Assembly (NCBI GenBank): GCA_965198855.1
Contig: CBDAPZ010000002.1
Location: forward strand, 620,001 to 684,000
DNA length: 64,000 bases
Origin: BOG-908 sp965198855
GTDB lineage: Bacteria; Pseudomonadota; Alphaproteobacteria; Acetobacterales; Acetobacteraceae
Reading direction: 5' to 3'
In this document: positions 37,251 through 46,346 of the stretch, one piece after another
Layout: each line of letters starts with the position of its first letter
Numbering within the stretch: position 1 is the stretch's first letter
Made by a program: the position numbers and the translations under genes
The notes under the pieces: generated by a model
Seen by the model: the letters and a program-made list of their open reading frames with translations, nothing else
What the model was told of the DNA's origin: nothing
Databases searched by the model: none

Positions 37251-37484
37251 TCATGCTGTCGGCTCCCTGGCGGGAACCTCCGCCCGGATCAGTACCTCGC
37301 TCTCTTCCGAAACGATATCCGCACACAGCGGCTTGAGATCATCGGAGTCCTGCAACAAATGGCGGTCTACGAGAAGCGACATCAGGACGCTCCTCGAGGG
37401 CGGAACCTCACCCCGGAGCGGGACCTCGGCTTCGGTGACGAGATCGCCTGGCTCCTGTCTGTAGAGCCGCATCTTCAGAGGCAT
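37251..37484 (-). CDS. Small conserved-looking hypothetical protein
   Basis: 77 residues from MPLKMRLYRQEPGDLVTEAE. ATG 37484 has GAGGAAGG 4 bases upstream, so I prefer it over a long open frame to 37931 that is partly antisense to the gene at 37800. The sequence VPLRGEVPPSRSVLMSLLVD, RHLLQDSDDLKPLCADIVSE, ESEVLIRAEVPA looks like a folded acidic protein. No known family. It is divergent from the EthD-like gene. The gap 37485-37799 holds no convincing gene. Confidence 0.55.
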   Translation of the reverse strand: MPLKMRLYRQEPGDLVTEAEVPLRGEVPPSRSVLMSLLVDRHLLQDSDDLKPLCADIVSEESEVLIRAEVPAREPTA

Positions 37485-37799
37485 CGGCCTTCCTCGGCAA
37501 GTTCGCTTTCGTTTCACATAGAAAGCGGACTGCTCCGAGGCAAGCCGCCAAGCAAGTCGTGCCTTCGCTATTTGGATAGTCACGCGCCGGTGCGCCGCCG
37601 TGAACCCGCCGTCGACCGGAAAGGCTGCCGCGATCATGAAGCTGGCTGCGGGAGCGCAGAGCTTAAGGACCGCCGCCGCGACTGCCTCCGCAAGATTCGC
37701 GTGCGAGCCGACCATGGCGCCAGCGGCAACCGACTGAAGTGAGAACCGTTTGCTGGCGGTGCCCGGTTTCCGGCGCGGCTTCCAGAAGAGGAAATCCAC

Positions 37800-38135
37800 A
37801 TGTTGACCAGGACGGCCATCTACGAGGGCAAAATTCAAGCCGGTCAGGAGGAAACTTTCTTCTGGCGCGTCCGCGACGAACTGGAGCCGCTGTGGCAGCG
37901 ATTCCCGAAGGTGCTGGCGGTCCGCGTGCAACGCACCCTGTCCTCAGATGCGGACGCCCGGCCTATCGCGATGATACTGGAGATGGATTTCCCCGATCAG
38001 GCTGCCATTGACGCCTGCCTCGCTTCGCCGATAAGGCCGGAATCGCATGCCGCCACAGTCGAGGTCATGAAGCTTTTCGACGGCCGTTTCTACCACCTCG
38101 TCACCGAGGCGAGGGTGCTGTCACCTTCGGCCTGA
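37800..38135 (+). CDS. EthD-like dimeric alpha/beta-barrel protein, copy 1 (intact)
   Basis: 111 residues, MLTRTAIYEGKIQAGQEETF to LVTEARVLSPS, a ferredoxin-like fold of the EthD/Dabb type (dimeric alpha-beta barrel). Conserved features between the two copies are RVRDELEPLWQRFPKVLAVR and IRPESHAATVEVMKL. Such proteins bind or convert small molecules, often heme or oxygenated substrates. It precedes an HbpS-like gene by 38 bp. The inverted second copy at 53101-53436 has a stop at the Trp of EPLW. Confidence 0.72.
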   Translation: MLTRTAIYEGKIQAGQEETFFWRVRDELEPLWQRFPKVLAVRVQRTLSSDADARPIAMILEMDFPDQAAIDACLASPIRPESHAATVEVMKLFDGRFYHLVTEARVLSPSA

Positions 38136-38173
38136 TGAGTCGAGGTTCGACGACATGAATCAGGAGTTCTATC

Positions 38174-38622
38174 ATGCTGCAACGCTTCGCACTGGAAGCC
38201 AAAGAGTCCGTCTGCTGATGCTTGCTGCCAGAACGGAGGCGGAGAGGCTCAAACTCGAGGTGAGTATCGCGACCGTAGATGGAGCCGGGGTTCTTCTGGC
38301 GTTGGAACGCATGGATGGCGCGCGGCTCCACACGCCGGAAGCCGCTACCGCAAAGGCCCGCACCGCGGCTATAACGCGGACCTCGACCGCGGAGCTCCAG
38401 GAGCAGGTCAAGGCGGCCCCTGCCTTGTTGTCATTTACAGGCAGGTTGCCTTTGGCTGGCGGAATGCCGATCGTCCATGCAGGCCAGGTTGTCGGCGGCG
38501 TCGGCTCTTCGGGCGGTCGTCCCGACGAGGACGAGGCGGTCTGCCGGGCACTGCTTGCCGCGCTTGCGAACCTCTGGGCTCAGCAAAATTCAGATCACAC
38601 TCCTGCGTCGAGGACATCTTGA
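38174..38622 (+). pseudogene. HbpS/GlcG-family protein, copy 1 (frameshifted N-terminus)
   Basis: The intact copy at 52643-53062 begins MLQRFALEAKEVRLLMIAAR after AGGAG. Here the matching ATG at 38174 gives MLQRFALEAKE and then SVC-stop because one G is missing; the rest (RLLMLAARTEAERLKLEVSI, GGMPIVHAGQVVGGVGSSGG) continues in the other frame. An upstream ATG at 38155 does enter that frame and would give a 155-residue protein with an altered N-terminus, so partial function is possible. The family binds heme or acts in glycolate-type loci. Confidence 0.6.
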
Positions 38623-38644
38623 TATATCCCGCCGCTTCCCTCGA

Positions 38645-38677
38645 ATGAGCGACAAGCATCTTGTCGGCCTCATTTCA
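38645..38677 (+). pseudogene. Start of a YfcE-type phosphoesterase, truncated
   Basis: MSDKHLVGLIS matches the start MTGKHVVGLVSDTHG of the phosphoesterase in the second segment copy (52590), then similarity ends. It shows the duplication extended into the third gene. Confidence 0.45.
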
Positions 38678-38796
38678 CTTGTAGGAGGCGAGAGGCAGGA
38701 GCGATTGCTTAGCTGAGCAACTGGATAACCAGTCGGAAGAAGCTATCCCGATACAATGCTCATCTCACGGTTGGCCATCGCCGCTCCCACGCTCGC

Positions 38797-39430
38797 CTAC
38801 GCATGATTCTCGATGATCTTGCCGCTATTCGGCAATGCACTCTCATTGCGCTCAAAGTTGATGAGCAATTCTTCAAGTCCAGCGCGATCGCGTACAACGA
38901 TCCGGCCACGATGCAAAATGATGAGCCGCGCTTCCTCATTGCCGGCTAGCACAACGGAGATGCCGGACCGTCGCACGCCAAGCGCCGCGGAGAGCGCCAC
39001 ATGCGTGATGTAAACGTCGCCAAATGCCGACCGCTCCTGCGCCATGAGCAGTTAGCGCGTACAACGCTCGGCAAGGCTACTGCGGGCATTATAGGCGGAG
39101 GTTACCATCACCTGCTGAAATAAAGCCGATATAACCATAAAGCAGCGACGCCGCAGCTGCGGGCAATCGTCCTGCAAACAGCGTAGATCCCAGCTTGCCA
39201 GGCGCATTGCCCGCCAGGCATTAGAATTACGGCAGCTGCGAGCGTCGCGCAATCGGCACCCAACATGCTTCGTTGCCGACCATGCCGACTTGGATGCTCG
39301 GGGGATTCGGGCGGGCTGCGACGACAAGCGAGACGATGCCTTCTTCGACAAACTAGAGATGCTCGACGGAATGGCCCTGCTCGAAGACAGTTTGACCCGC
39401 TACAAGCCTTACACGTCGTAAACGCGGCTT
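38797..39430 (-). pseudogene. Crp/Fnr-family regulator, heavily decayed
   Basis: Minus-strand pieces in several frames: VRLVAGQTVFEQGHSVEHL, TAG, FVEEGIVSLVVAA (effector domain), IQVGMVGNEA in a second frame, and THVALSAALGVRRSGISVVL with GRIVVRDRAGLEELL (HTH and wing) at the end. The only clean open part is 38797-39045. Third Crp/Fnr locus of the window and not functional. From 39440 to 39918 I see no gene. Confidence 0.6.
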
Positions 39431-39918
39431 CAGTAAAGCCGACTCCGCCTGAGGCAAACCAGTCAGCCATTCATTTCCCGGATAATACAGTGACAACGTA
39501 TGATCCAATCCGGCTCCTTACAGAGGCCTTTAAACTCTCGTCAGAACTCAAAGCGCGAAGAGCCATCGGCTCCAAAGATCTCACAGCACGGTCTACACCT
39601 TAGTCACGCCTCACCACGACAATCGGTTTTAGTTACCGGCACCTCGTTAGTCTGATAGTCAGGGCGCGGCGGCTAGCAAAGCAGATAAGCCCGGCTGCAT
39701 CTAGAATGCAGCTAAGCCGCGCATGGAGAATAACCATCGTAGGTCAGCCCCGTTTGTTTGGATAGAACTCGACATTCCTCTAAATTGCCGTCTAAACGAC
39801 AAATTGAACGTATTTTAATACATTTTGCCAAAAACTTCTGGTTGAGATTAGAACCATAGCAGAGGCGCCTGGCCGCGCCTCGCCACATACCACGCAGATT
39901 AGCGCTCGTGCGCTGGCA

Positions 39919-40311
39919 CTATCGCCAATGAATTCCAGTCGCTCGGATGGCGCCGTCTGGCTGGACGGTTCCATATACAACGCCGGGGCAAGGGATACCT
40001 AGCCTCGACGCAAAGCATTCGAACAGCTTTTTGAGGTCAGGTTTAGGTAGACCTCTCCATTTGAAGACCACTCGGGGTTGTGGCGCATCCCCGCTCTCCA
40101 AAATTACGCAGTTGCCTGCATCTGCACACATAGGAAAGCCCGCGACACTGACAGGCTCCCCAGGTATAGGGTCAGTCGCAACAAACAATCTCGGACCTAT
40201 GACATTCTCTGGATAGCCCGTTGGCGAGGCCCAGTCGGCTGCCAGGCAGGTTTCGATCGACGCCGAGAAGATCAACAAAATCAGAGCTATCCGCATCGCT
40301 TCACGAGACAT
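39919..40311 (-). CDS. Secreted hypothetical protein
   Basis: 130 residues; MRIALILLIFSASIETCLA (starting at internal Met 6, position 40296) is a convincing signal peptide with cleavage before ADWASP. The mature part (PRLFVATDPIPGEPVSVAG, CADAGNCVILESGDAP, ECFASRLGIPCPGVVYG) has four cysteines that could pair in the periplasm. No family recognised. Isolated between a decayed regulator and IS debris; base composition is slightly lower in GC than the neighbours. Confidence 0.6.
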   Translation of the reverse strand: MSREAMRIALILLIFSASIETCLAADWASPTGYPENVIGPRLFVATDPIPGEPVSVAGFPMCADAGNCVILESGDAPQPRVVFKWRGLPKPDLKKLFECFASRLGIPCPGVVYGTVQPDGAIRATGIHWR

Positions 40312-40871
40312 CTGCCTTTGATTAGGCAGCTAAAATGCCGCCGCTTGAAATGGGCAAAGAGTAAGCTGTGAAAAAGACGACACCTTGCGACATCGCGAAT
40401 TGGAGGACTTGCCAGATCGAAGGGGAGAAGGATTCAAGCTGATCGTGAAAACCTATAGAGAACTTTCCATTAACGAAAGAACAATGTGCTGTTTCCTAGC
40501 TAGGGTGCTGTCGGGCGGAGGTGCGAAGTTAATGAGGTTAGCCCGAAGATGAAAAAAGCCGGGAGCGTGCCCAAGTCTAAGTGACCTTCCGCACCGACAC
40601 AAGATCTCGAGGCGGTTTCGCCGCCTCGCTAGGCGGGGAAGGCTAAGCATCTCTCTTTGCTGACCGTTCGCTGCTCCGCTTAGCGACGGCAGTTCTAACT
40701 GGCGTACCTGCGTGCGTTTGCTTCGCTCTGGCTTCTAGTGTCCTGATTCTGAAGTCCTGCTGATCTGCTGTGTTCTGGCGCAGAAGCGCTGGACGCTCTG
40801 TGCCAATGATCATGAGACAAATCACCTGGGGAAGTTTAGGCTCCGGGTAAGCAGGAGAATGTCTCGTGGCC
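40312..40871. other. 560-bp stretch without a supported gene
   Basis: No coding region convinces me. A hairpin (stem CGAGGCGG, 5-base loop) lies at 40608-40628 and could be a terminator or part of an element end. Confidence 0.4.
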
Positions 40872-41767
40872 ATGCCGAACCAAGCCGCTGCCGAGGGTGC
40901 CGGCACAGAAGGAAGCCGAAGGCAGACTGTCGTGCCGGCACCCTCTGCAGCGAACCCTGAAATTTCTGATCGTCCCCGCGGCCGGATCGGGTGAAATCGG
41001 CGCCATCTTGCGTTGCCACGGGCTTTATTCGTCGGCCCTGTGCGAGTGGCGCCGTCAGCGCGAGGCGGGAACGCTGGGCGGCCTGACCCTGGTAAAACGC
41101 GGACCAAAACCTGCCGAAACCAACCTGCTGTCAGCCAAACTTGCAGCGCCCAACCTGGAAAATGCGCAGCTTTGGCGACGCCTCGGCCGCGCCGAGGCGA
41201 TCATCGAACTACAAAAAAAACTTGCCGAGCTGCTGGGGCTGGAACTGCCGCCGGTTCCGCCACAGATCGGACCCAACAGCGCAACCTGACCGACGCGTTG
41301 GCCGCGTCGCTGCCGGGCAAGGGCGCGATTTCGGCCAGTTGTGCAGCACTCGGCATCTCGCGCGCCAGCCTCCTCCGCCGCGTGCGGCGGCAATTGTCCG
41401 GCCAGCCCGGCCTCCCGAAAGCCCGCCCCAGTCCGCCGCGCACCCTGCCTGCCGGCCCGCGGCAGAGGGTACTCGATCTGCTCCGTTCGCCCCGCTTTGC
41501 TGATCTGGCGCCGGCGGAAATCTACGCTACGCTGCTCGATGAAGGCATCTATCACTGCTCGATCAGCACGATGTATCGCATTCTTGCTGAAAAGAGCGAA
41601 GTCCGTGAGCGGCGAGGGCAACTTCGCCATCCTGTCTACACCAAACCGGAATTACTGGCCGAGGCACCAAACCAGGTTTGGTCATGGGATATCACCAAAT
41701 TGAAGGGCCCAGCAAAATGGACCTACTTCTAGTCTCTACGTAATTCTCAACATCTTTAGCCGCCGCG
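40872..41767 (+). mobile_element. IS3-family element relic, multiply frameshifted
   Basis: OrfA starts MPNQAAAEGAGTEGSRRQTV, loses its HTH by a deletion and continues in another frame as GEIGAILRCHGLYSSALCEW and KKLAELLG. OrfB reads ISASCAALGISRASLLRR, AEIYATLLDEGIYHCSISTM, PNQVWSWDITKLKGPAKWTY, hits TAG at 41730 and, one frame over, gives YVILNIFSRRVG before the sequence joins an IS110 fragment. The second half of the integrase core is absent. Not mobile. Confidence 0.7.
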
Positions 41768-42130
41768 TTGGATGCGTTGCAAGCCAGGCCGATGGTTAGC
41801 CAAACGCTCAGCGACATGAAGGAGCTGCTCGTAGCCCGGCGCGGGTTGGTCAAGGACCGCGTCGCCGCATCCAACCGGAACCAAGTCCACCGCTCGCCCC
41901 TGCTCAAGCGACTTGCCGATCAGCGGTTGCGCCAGGTCGAGCGCCAAATTGCAACCCTTGATGCTGCCTTGCGGGCGCTTTGCCAGGGCGATGACGACAT
42001 CATGGTCCGCCTCGACATCCTTGTTAGCATTCCAGCCATTGGCGAGGCGACCGCGCTAGCTATGCTGATTGAGATGCCCGAGTTCGGAACGATGGAAAAC
42101 AAATGCGTGGCCAGCCTAGCTGACCTGAGC
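41768..42130 (+). pseudogene. IS110-family transposase, internal/C-terminal fragment
   Basis: ARPMVSQTLSDMKELLVARR, RQVERQIATLDAALRAL, DILVSIPAIGEATALAMLIE and MPEFGTMENKCVASLADLSP form the central and transposase_20 part of an IS110 transposase. The N-terminal DEDD domain and the C-terminal end are missing; the latter stops near the left end of the IS3 element at 42189. Confidence 0.75.
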
Positions 42131-42202
42131 CCCAACTTCCCTCCACTCAGAGGTAGAGTCCGCGGTTTCCTGAGCCGCTCCCCATCTTTGGATCACCCGA
42201 AG

Positions 42203-43033
42203 TTAGAGTTTTCGGGCTCCTTCCGGCCGCGGACTGGTAGCGCCGCCGGCAGTCATCAAGGCCACAGGCGGGACGTTGCCAATCGCACCATGCGGCCGAA
42301 CTTCGTTATAGTCGTTGCGCCAAGCCTCCACCTTTTCGCTCGCGTCGGCAAGCGTCAGGAACCAGTGCTGGTTCAGGCATTCCGATCGGAACCGACCGTT
42401 GAAGGCCTCAATGAACGCATTGTCCGTCGGCTTGCCGGGCCGTGAGAAATCAAGTTCAACATCCTTCGTGTAAGCCCATAAATCCAAGTCCCGGCTGACA
42501 AACTCCGTCCCCTGATCGACCCGAATCGTGCGCGGATAGCCCACCTTCTGGCAAACCCGTTCCAGCGTTGCCACAACGTCTTCCGCACGGTAGCGAAACC
42601 GCACATCCAGCCCCGGACAGTAGCGGCTGAACGTATCAACAATGGTCAGCACACGCAGCTTCTGGCCCGTCGCCAGCTGATCATGCACGAAATCCATCGC
42701 CCATACATCGTTCGGCCGCACCGCCGCCCGGCGGTCGTCCCGCAGTTTCGCCCGAACCCGGCGCTTGGGGGGCTTCTTGCGAAGCTGTAAGCCAAGGTCA
42801 CGGTAAATCCGATAGATGCGCTTCACGTTGTCTGTCCATCCTTCCCGGCGCAACAACACATGCACGCGCCGATAGCCATAGCGCACACGTGCTTGCGCAA
42901 TCTCCTTGATACGAGCCTCAACTCCGGTCTGATCGCGGCGGCGAGACTTGTAGTGGTAGGTGGAGGTATCGACTTCCAGAACCCGGCAGGCACGTCGGAT
43001 CGACACGCCCCAATCCACACACGTCTCGTCCAC
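42203..43033 (-). CDS. IS3-family transposase OrfB (DDE integrase core)
   Basis: 276 residues from GTG 43033; natural expression is probably as an OrfAB fusion by -1 slippage on the AAAA near the orfA end (CCGAAAACTG), since the frame opens upstream. HTH_21 region: RRACRVLEVDTSTYHYKSRR. DDE triad: VWAMDFVHDQL (D), RVDQGTEFVS (D) and DNAFIEAFNGRFRSECL (E). Ends PEGARKL within the left inverted repeat. Length is normal, so the element may be active. Confidence 0.88.
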   Translation of the reverse strand: MDETCVDWGVSIRRACRVLEVDTSTYHYKSRRRDQTGVEARIKEIAQARVRYGYRRVHVLLRREGWTDNVKRIYRIYRDLGLQLRKKPPKRRVRAKLRDDRRAAVRPNDVWAMDFVHDQLATGQKLRVLTIVDTFSRYCPGLDVRFRYRAEDVVATLERVCQKVGYPRTIRVDQGTEFVSRDLDLWAYTKDVELDFSRPGKPTDNAFIEAFNGRFRSECLNQHWFLTLADASEKVEAWRNDYNEVRPHGAIGNVPPVALMTAGGATSPRPEGARKL

Positions 43034-43056
43034 CAGCTCGCGTTGGCGAACAGGCC

Positions 43057-43323
43057 TTACAGTTTTCGGCGGATCACGTCCTGAAGCATCTCGCGGTCCA
43101 AAGACAGGTCCGCAACAAGCTTCTTCAACTTGGCGTTCTCTTCCTCGAGCAGCTTCAGACGACGCATCTCCGGCGGCGTCAGACCCTCATACTTTTTCTT
43201 CCAGTTGAAGTAGGTCGCCTGGCTGATCCCAGCCCGGCGGCAGATCTCCGCCACCGGAACCCCGTCAGCCCCTTGCTTCAATATGAACGCCTTCTGGGCG
43301 TCCGAGAACTGCGATGCCTTCAT
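43057..43323 (-). CDS. IS3-family transposase OrfA
   Basis: 88 residues, MKASQFSDAQKAFILKQGAD to DREMLQDVIRRKL. HTH_Tnp_1 (VAEICRRAGISQATYFNWKK) followed by a leucine-zipper segment (RRLKLLEEENAKLKKLVADL). Binds the terminal repeats and dimerises with OrfAB. OrfB lies in the -1 frame, starting 23 bp later. Confidence 0.9.
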   Translation of the reverse strand: MKASQFSDAQKAFILKQGADGVPVAEICRRAGISQATYFNWKKKYEGLTPPEMRRLKLLEEENAKLKKLVADLSLDREMLQDVIRRKL

Positions 43324-43384
43324 CGTCCTCCACTCCGTCCAGCCATCTGAACAAAAGCAGAAAACTCTACCTCATAATGATCCA

Positions 43385-43596
43385 ATTTCCAGGGAGCAGA
43401 TCAACAGTCGCCTGCGACCCACAATCGTACCATTACCGTCTTGAGAGCAATCTACCGCGGCTAGCCGAGCCAATCTATGGTTCTGTCCAGCGACCGTTGG
43501 AGTGATCCTAACTTTCCGTGATGGGCCGAATGCAGTTTTGCAATGGTCCTGGATTGTGTCCTCTATGTGTGCGGGCAGAATCGGTGTTTCGGCCAT
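43385..43596 (-). pseudogene. DUF1003-like membrane protein N-terminus, cut by IS3
   Basis: MAETPILPAHIEDTI followed, one frame over, by TIAKLHSAHHGKLGSLQRSL, DRTIDWLG, TAG, PR, TAG, IALKTVMVRLWVAG: the same family as the relic at 21372-21885. It stops where the IS3 right end begins. AGGA precedes ATG 43596. Confidence 0.55.
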
Positions 43597-43782
43597 CAGT
43601 TTTCCTGGTTCGGTGAAGGGAAGGAAAGTAGTTTTTTCAAAAAAAACAAAAGACTTTGCCATTATGCCTTACGCTGTCGGAGAGGACTGCGACAGCGACA
43701 TAAAAGTCTTTTGCTTCTTTTCTTCAGAAAAGAAGGCTTGCTTCCTATGAGTAGCGCCCAAGTGGATTTGGTATTCTCAAAG

Positions 43783-44010
43783 TCACGAAGAAATTGTAGC
43801 GAATGTCAGAACGAACAATGCCAATCCTACGATGACCCAGACAATGTAGTCGCCAATCAAACCACTATGAACCGTTTGAAGAAAGGCCGCGAGCGGATGA
43901 ACCAATCCGTCGACGCCCTGGGTCAGTCGTGCGGGAAGTGCGGCTCTTGCAAGTGAGAAGCTAGCAATTCCCAAGGCGAGGGCATCCGATACCCAGGGCG
44001 TCCATGATGA
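43783..44010 (-). pseudogene. Possible C-terminal fragment of a NuoL/HyfB-type membrane subunit
   Basis: WVSDALALGIASFSLARAAL, GVDGLVHPLAAFLQTVHSG, DYIVWVIVGLALFVLTFA ends with a stop. The pattern (GVD..V.PLA..L...HSG...DY) resembles the end of proton-pumping NADH dehydrogenase subunit 5 or related antiporter subunits. No preceding part exists. The sequence from about 43600 to 43780 is AT-rich and shows nothing else. Confidence 0.35.
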
Positions 44011-44019
44011 AGACGGGCT

Positions 44020-44314
44020 TTGCGGGTAAGATGCGCATCTTGTGCGGCTGGGGCACGAGCCGGGCCTGCAGGTTCGGACTCCTGCCGCTCCACGTCTTGG
44101 CGGGAATTTTATCCTTGCCGTAGGGCTGCGCGGACATGATGACTGGCACCGGGCCGGATGTCCTAGGCCGGAACACGTTGACGCGCAGAACCGTGCCATC
44201 CCTTACCCGCACAGGGACGTTCCACTCGACCACGATGTCGGCCGGGGCGGGCGTGACCTCTACACTCGGCTTCAACGTGCCCTGGAGCAGGCGGCGAGCC
44301 AGCTTGCCGATCAT
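44020..44314 (-). pseudogene. CocE/NonD-type hydrolase, N-terminal fragment
   Basis: ATG 44314 overlaps the arylsulfotransferase stop (ATGA). MIGKLARRLLQGTLKPSVEV, VEWNVPVRVRDGTVLRVNVF and VPVIMSAQPYGKDKIP are the start of an X-Pro dipeptidyl-peptidase/CocE-like serine hydrolase. After about 95 residues the similarity ends and the frame runs into unrelated sequence to a stop at 43961; the catalytic Ser, Asp and His are lost. It was the third gene of the MarR-linked operon. Confidence 0.6.
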
Positions 44315-45738
44315 GGTGACACGTGGAACAGGCTGGGGTCCGGCGCCTGCACGGCGCGCTCGGTATGTCCGGTCGGGGGCACCCAGTCGTACGGTATGGC
44401 CTGGCACCGATACACCCAGTTGGACTTGGCTTCTCCGCGCAGGAACAGCGGGATCAGCGGCGCCGCACCGCCAAAGGGCGAGACGTACTCCCATACGATC
44501 TCGCCGCCGCGCGTCACCTGGAAAAAGCGGCCGTCAATGCCCTCGTCGATCAGCGTGTTGCCATTCGGCAGGCGTTGCACGCTGCCGATAAAGGGCGTCC
44601 AGAACGACCAATTCGCCTGCCCACTGTCGTAGCCCTGGTATTCCCAGACGATGCGCATCGTAAGAGGATCGATCTCGAGCACCCGCGAGCCGCTGGTGAC
44701 CTGGAGTTTGGCGGGCGGGTAGCCGGCCTCGCCCTGGTTGTCGAGCAGCAGGATGTTGCCGGCCCCGGGCAAACCCTCCGGGATCAGATAGGCGTCGTGC
44801 TGGCCGACAATCTGATCGACGGGTCGCGGCGTCGTCTCCGGTTTGTAGTCGGAGCCGTGGGGCGGGTAGTCCGGACCGAGATGCCAGACGATGGCGCCCG
44901 TCGTCCGGTCGATGATGGCGACGATGTTGGCGTCACGCGAGCTGATCATGATGTTGCCGGGCGCGAACCGGTTGTCGCCACCCTCGGCCCAGTGATTCGG
45001 CCCGAGAACCTGCATGTCGTTGACGTGCAGGTAGTCCTGTTCGGCCGTATGCCGGAGCAGGTCCATCTCGGCCGGCGTGAAGCCGAGCTGATCGAGATGA
45101 TCCGAGGCACGCCAGGTCCAGACAGTCTGGCCGGCTTGGTCGACCTCGTAGATCACGTCGTCCGTCATCTTGCGGTCACCAAATCCGGGCAGCGTCCTGG
45201 CGTCGCTGGACAGGATGAGCGTATCGCCGTTGCCGAGGTGTCCCCAATCGTGGTGCTGCAGGACGTTGCCACCTGGCGCCCGGTCACCCCATTGCCAGAG
45301 TATCTTGTCGTCCCAATCAACGTAGCCGAACGTCTTGTCGCGGAACTGTGCCGGGCCGCCGGGAATGACCCCGGTGGCACTGCCCATCGTCAGCGCTTCG
45401 AGCAGTGAAATCGACGACAACTGAGTGCCGAGAACACCCTTGCGGCCACTCACCAGAGCCGGGTCCACGAGCTTGGACGGGAAGCCCGGCCGATCCCAGA
45501 CATGGGCAACGGTGCCGTTCATGTCGATCAGGTAGGTCTTGTGATCGGTGCCGTTGAAAAGCACGAAGCTGTTGTAGGCTTTCGCGGGATCGTACACCGT
45601 GACGCCGGTCGGATACACGCTGGGGGCTGCCCTAACTGGTCCGGCGGCACCGACGGACAGACAAAGAGCGCTGGAAAGCGTTAGGCCATGACGCATGAAG
45701 CCGCGGCCGGACAGCCTTCGATCGGATGGATGTTTCAC
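44311..45738 (-). CDS. Arylsulfotransferase-family (ASST-like) secreted protein
   Basis: 475 residues from GTG 45738; an ATG at 45696 (MRHGLTLSSALCLSVGAAG) begins a clear signal peptide. Beta-propeller arylsulfotransferase motifs are visible: TYLIDMNGTVAHVWDRPGF, VLQHHDWGHLGNGDTLILS, DYLHVNDMQVLGPNHW, GQHDAYLIPEGLPGAGNILL and VQRLPNGNTLIDEG. Family members move sulfate between phenolic compounds in the periplasm, though many homologues are uncharacterised. GTG overlaps the lipoprotein stop by 4 bp, and the next gene overlaps this stop, so the three are one operon. Confidence 0.8.
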   Translation of the reverse strand: MKHPSDRRLSGRGFMRHGLTLSSALCLSVGAAGPVRAAPSVYPTGVTVYDPAKAYNSFVLFNGTDHKTYLIDMNGTVAHVWDRPGFPSKLVDPALVSGRKGVLGTQLSSISLLEALTMGSATGVIPGGPAQFRDKTFGYVDWDDKILWQWGDRAPGGNVLQHHDWGHLGNGDTLILSSDARTLPGFGDRKMTDDVIYEVDQAGQTVWTWRASDHLDQLGFTPAEMDLLRHTAEQDYLHVNDMQVLGPNHWAEGGDNRFAPGNIMISSRDANIVAIIDRTTGAIVWHLGPDYPPHGSDYKPETTPRPVDQIVGQHDAYLIPEGLPGAGNILLLDNQGEAGYPPAKLQVTSGSRVLEIDPLTMRIVWEYQGYDSGQANWSFWTPFIGSVQRLPNGNTLIDEGIDGRFFQVTRGGEIVWEYVSPFGGAAPLIPLFLRGEAKSNWVYRCQAIPYDWVPPTGHTERAVQAPDPSLFHVSP

Positions 45739-46151
45739 CGGCTCGCCTCCGCCTTCGCGTCAGCGGAAGCCTGGCCGCCGAATGGGATGGCCACAGCTTT
45801 CGGGTAAACCCACATCGCCCCGGTAGCGGCATCGATCGGGTAGCCCAGCGGGTATTCGACGATCGACCAGTCCGAGTAGGTGGATTTGATGGTCTGGGTC
45901 GTCGCCGCCCGGTCCGGCGCGGAGCAGGTGACCTCGATGTTTTTCTTGCTTTTCAGCACGTGCACGCTGGCCGGCGTATTGATGGTCGCATTCACGCCAT
46001 CGCCGCCGGCGAGCCGGCAGGTCGCGTCGCTGGCGCCCGGCGTACTGATAGCGATCTGCTGCCCCGTTCCTGTGACGATGGTTGAGCAAGCGCCGAGGCA
46101 GAGACAGGCGGCGGACATGGACAGGAGAGTGAGGCGTGTTGATCGGGACAT
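45735..46151 (-). CDS. Small lipoprotein
   Basis: 138 residues from ATG 46151 with GGAG 6 bases upstream. Signal sequence MSRSTRLTLLSMSAACLCLG followed by lipobox LGAC/S, then a beta-rich mature domain (TVTG-like repeats, CRLAGGDGVNATINTPASVH, SKKNIEVTCSAPD). Ends with VYPKAVAIPFGG. Probably anchored in the outer or inner membrane. First gene of the operon with the arylsulfotransferase; function unknown. Confidence 0.78.
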   Translation of the reverse strand: MSRSTRLTLLSMSAACLCLGACSTIVTGTGQQIAISTPGASDATCRLAGGDGVNATINTPASVHVLKSKKNIEVTCSAPDRAATTQTIKSTYSDWSIVEYPLGYPIDAATGAMWVYPKAVAIPFGGQASADAKAEASR

Positions 46152-46220
46152 GGGAACTCCGCGGTTGATGACCTGGGCGCGATGCGGCACAGGTCGGGAC
46201 TGGCTGTGGACACCGGACGC

Positions 46221-46250
46221 ACAATATAGTTTATGCGTAAACTATGTTGT
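46221..46250. promoter_or_regulatory. Palindromic operator, likely MarR binding site
   Basis: ACAAtATAGTTTA-TGCG-TAAACTATgTTGT: 13-bp arms with one mismatch around a 4-base centre, in the divergent region between the lipoprotein operon and the marR-type gene. Position and symmetry fit an operator controlling both directions. Confidence 0.7.
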
Positions 46251-46346
46251 GCAAGGTGGCTTGCCTTGGGAGACCGCAATGTTCATGTCAGGATGCCGAG
46301 GAGTTACTGATGCCAGCTTGGACGCGCCGGGATGCTGGGCTGACAG

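Larger units (their letters stand above)
42189..43384 (-). mobile_element. IS3-family insertion sequence (IS407/IS51-like), apparently complete
   Basis: 1196 bp with imperfect terminal inverted repeats: TGGATCAcccgAAGtTAGAG at 42189 and, read inward from 43384, TGGATCAttatGAGgTAGAG, both followed by TTTTC. Contains orfA and orfB on the minus strand. No clear target duplication; it separates an IS110 fragment from a DUF1003-like gene start. Confidence 0.8.

Noticed and set aside
37485..37931. Minus-strand extension giving a 226-codon frame
   Set aside because: The upstream half is antisense to the EthD-like gene, and a strong ribosome binding site supports the internal start at 37484.
43543..43956. 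Cys-rich plus-strand frame of 137 codons
   Set aside because: Opposite strand carries protein-like fragments (DUF1003-like start, NuoL-like tail); the Cys-rich frame has a patchy composition and no start signal.
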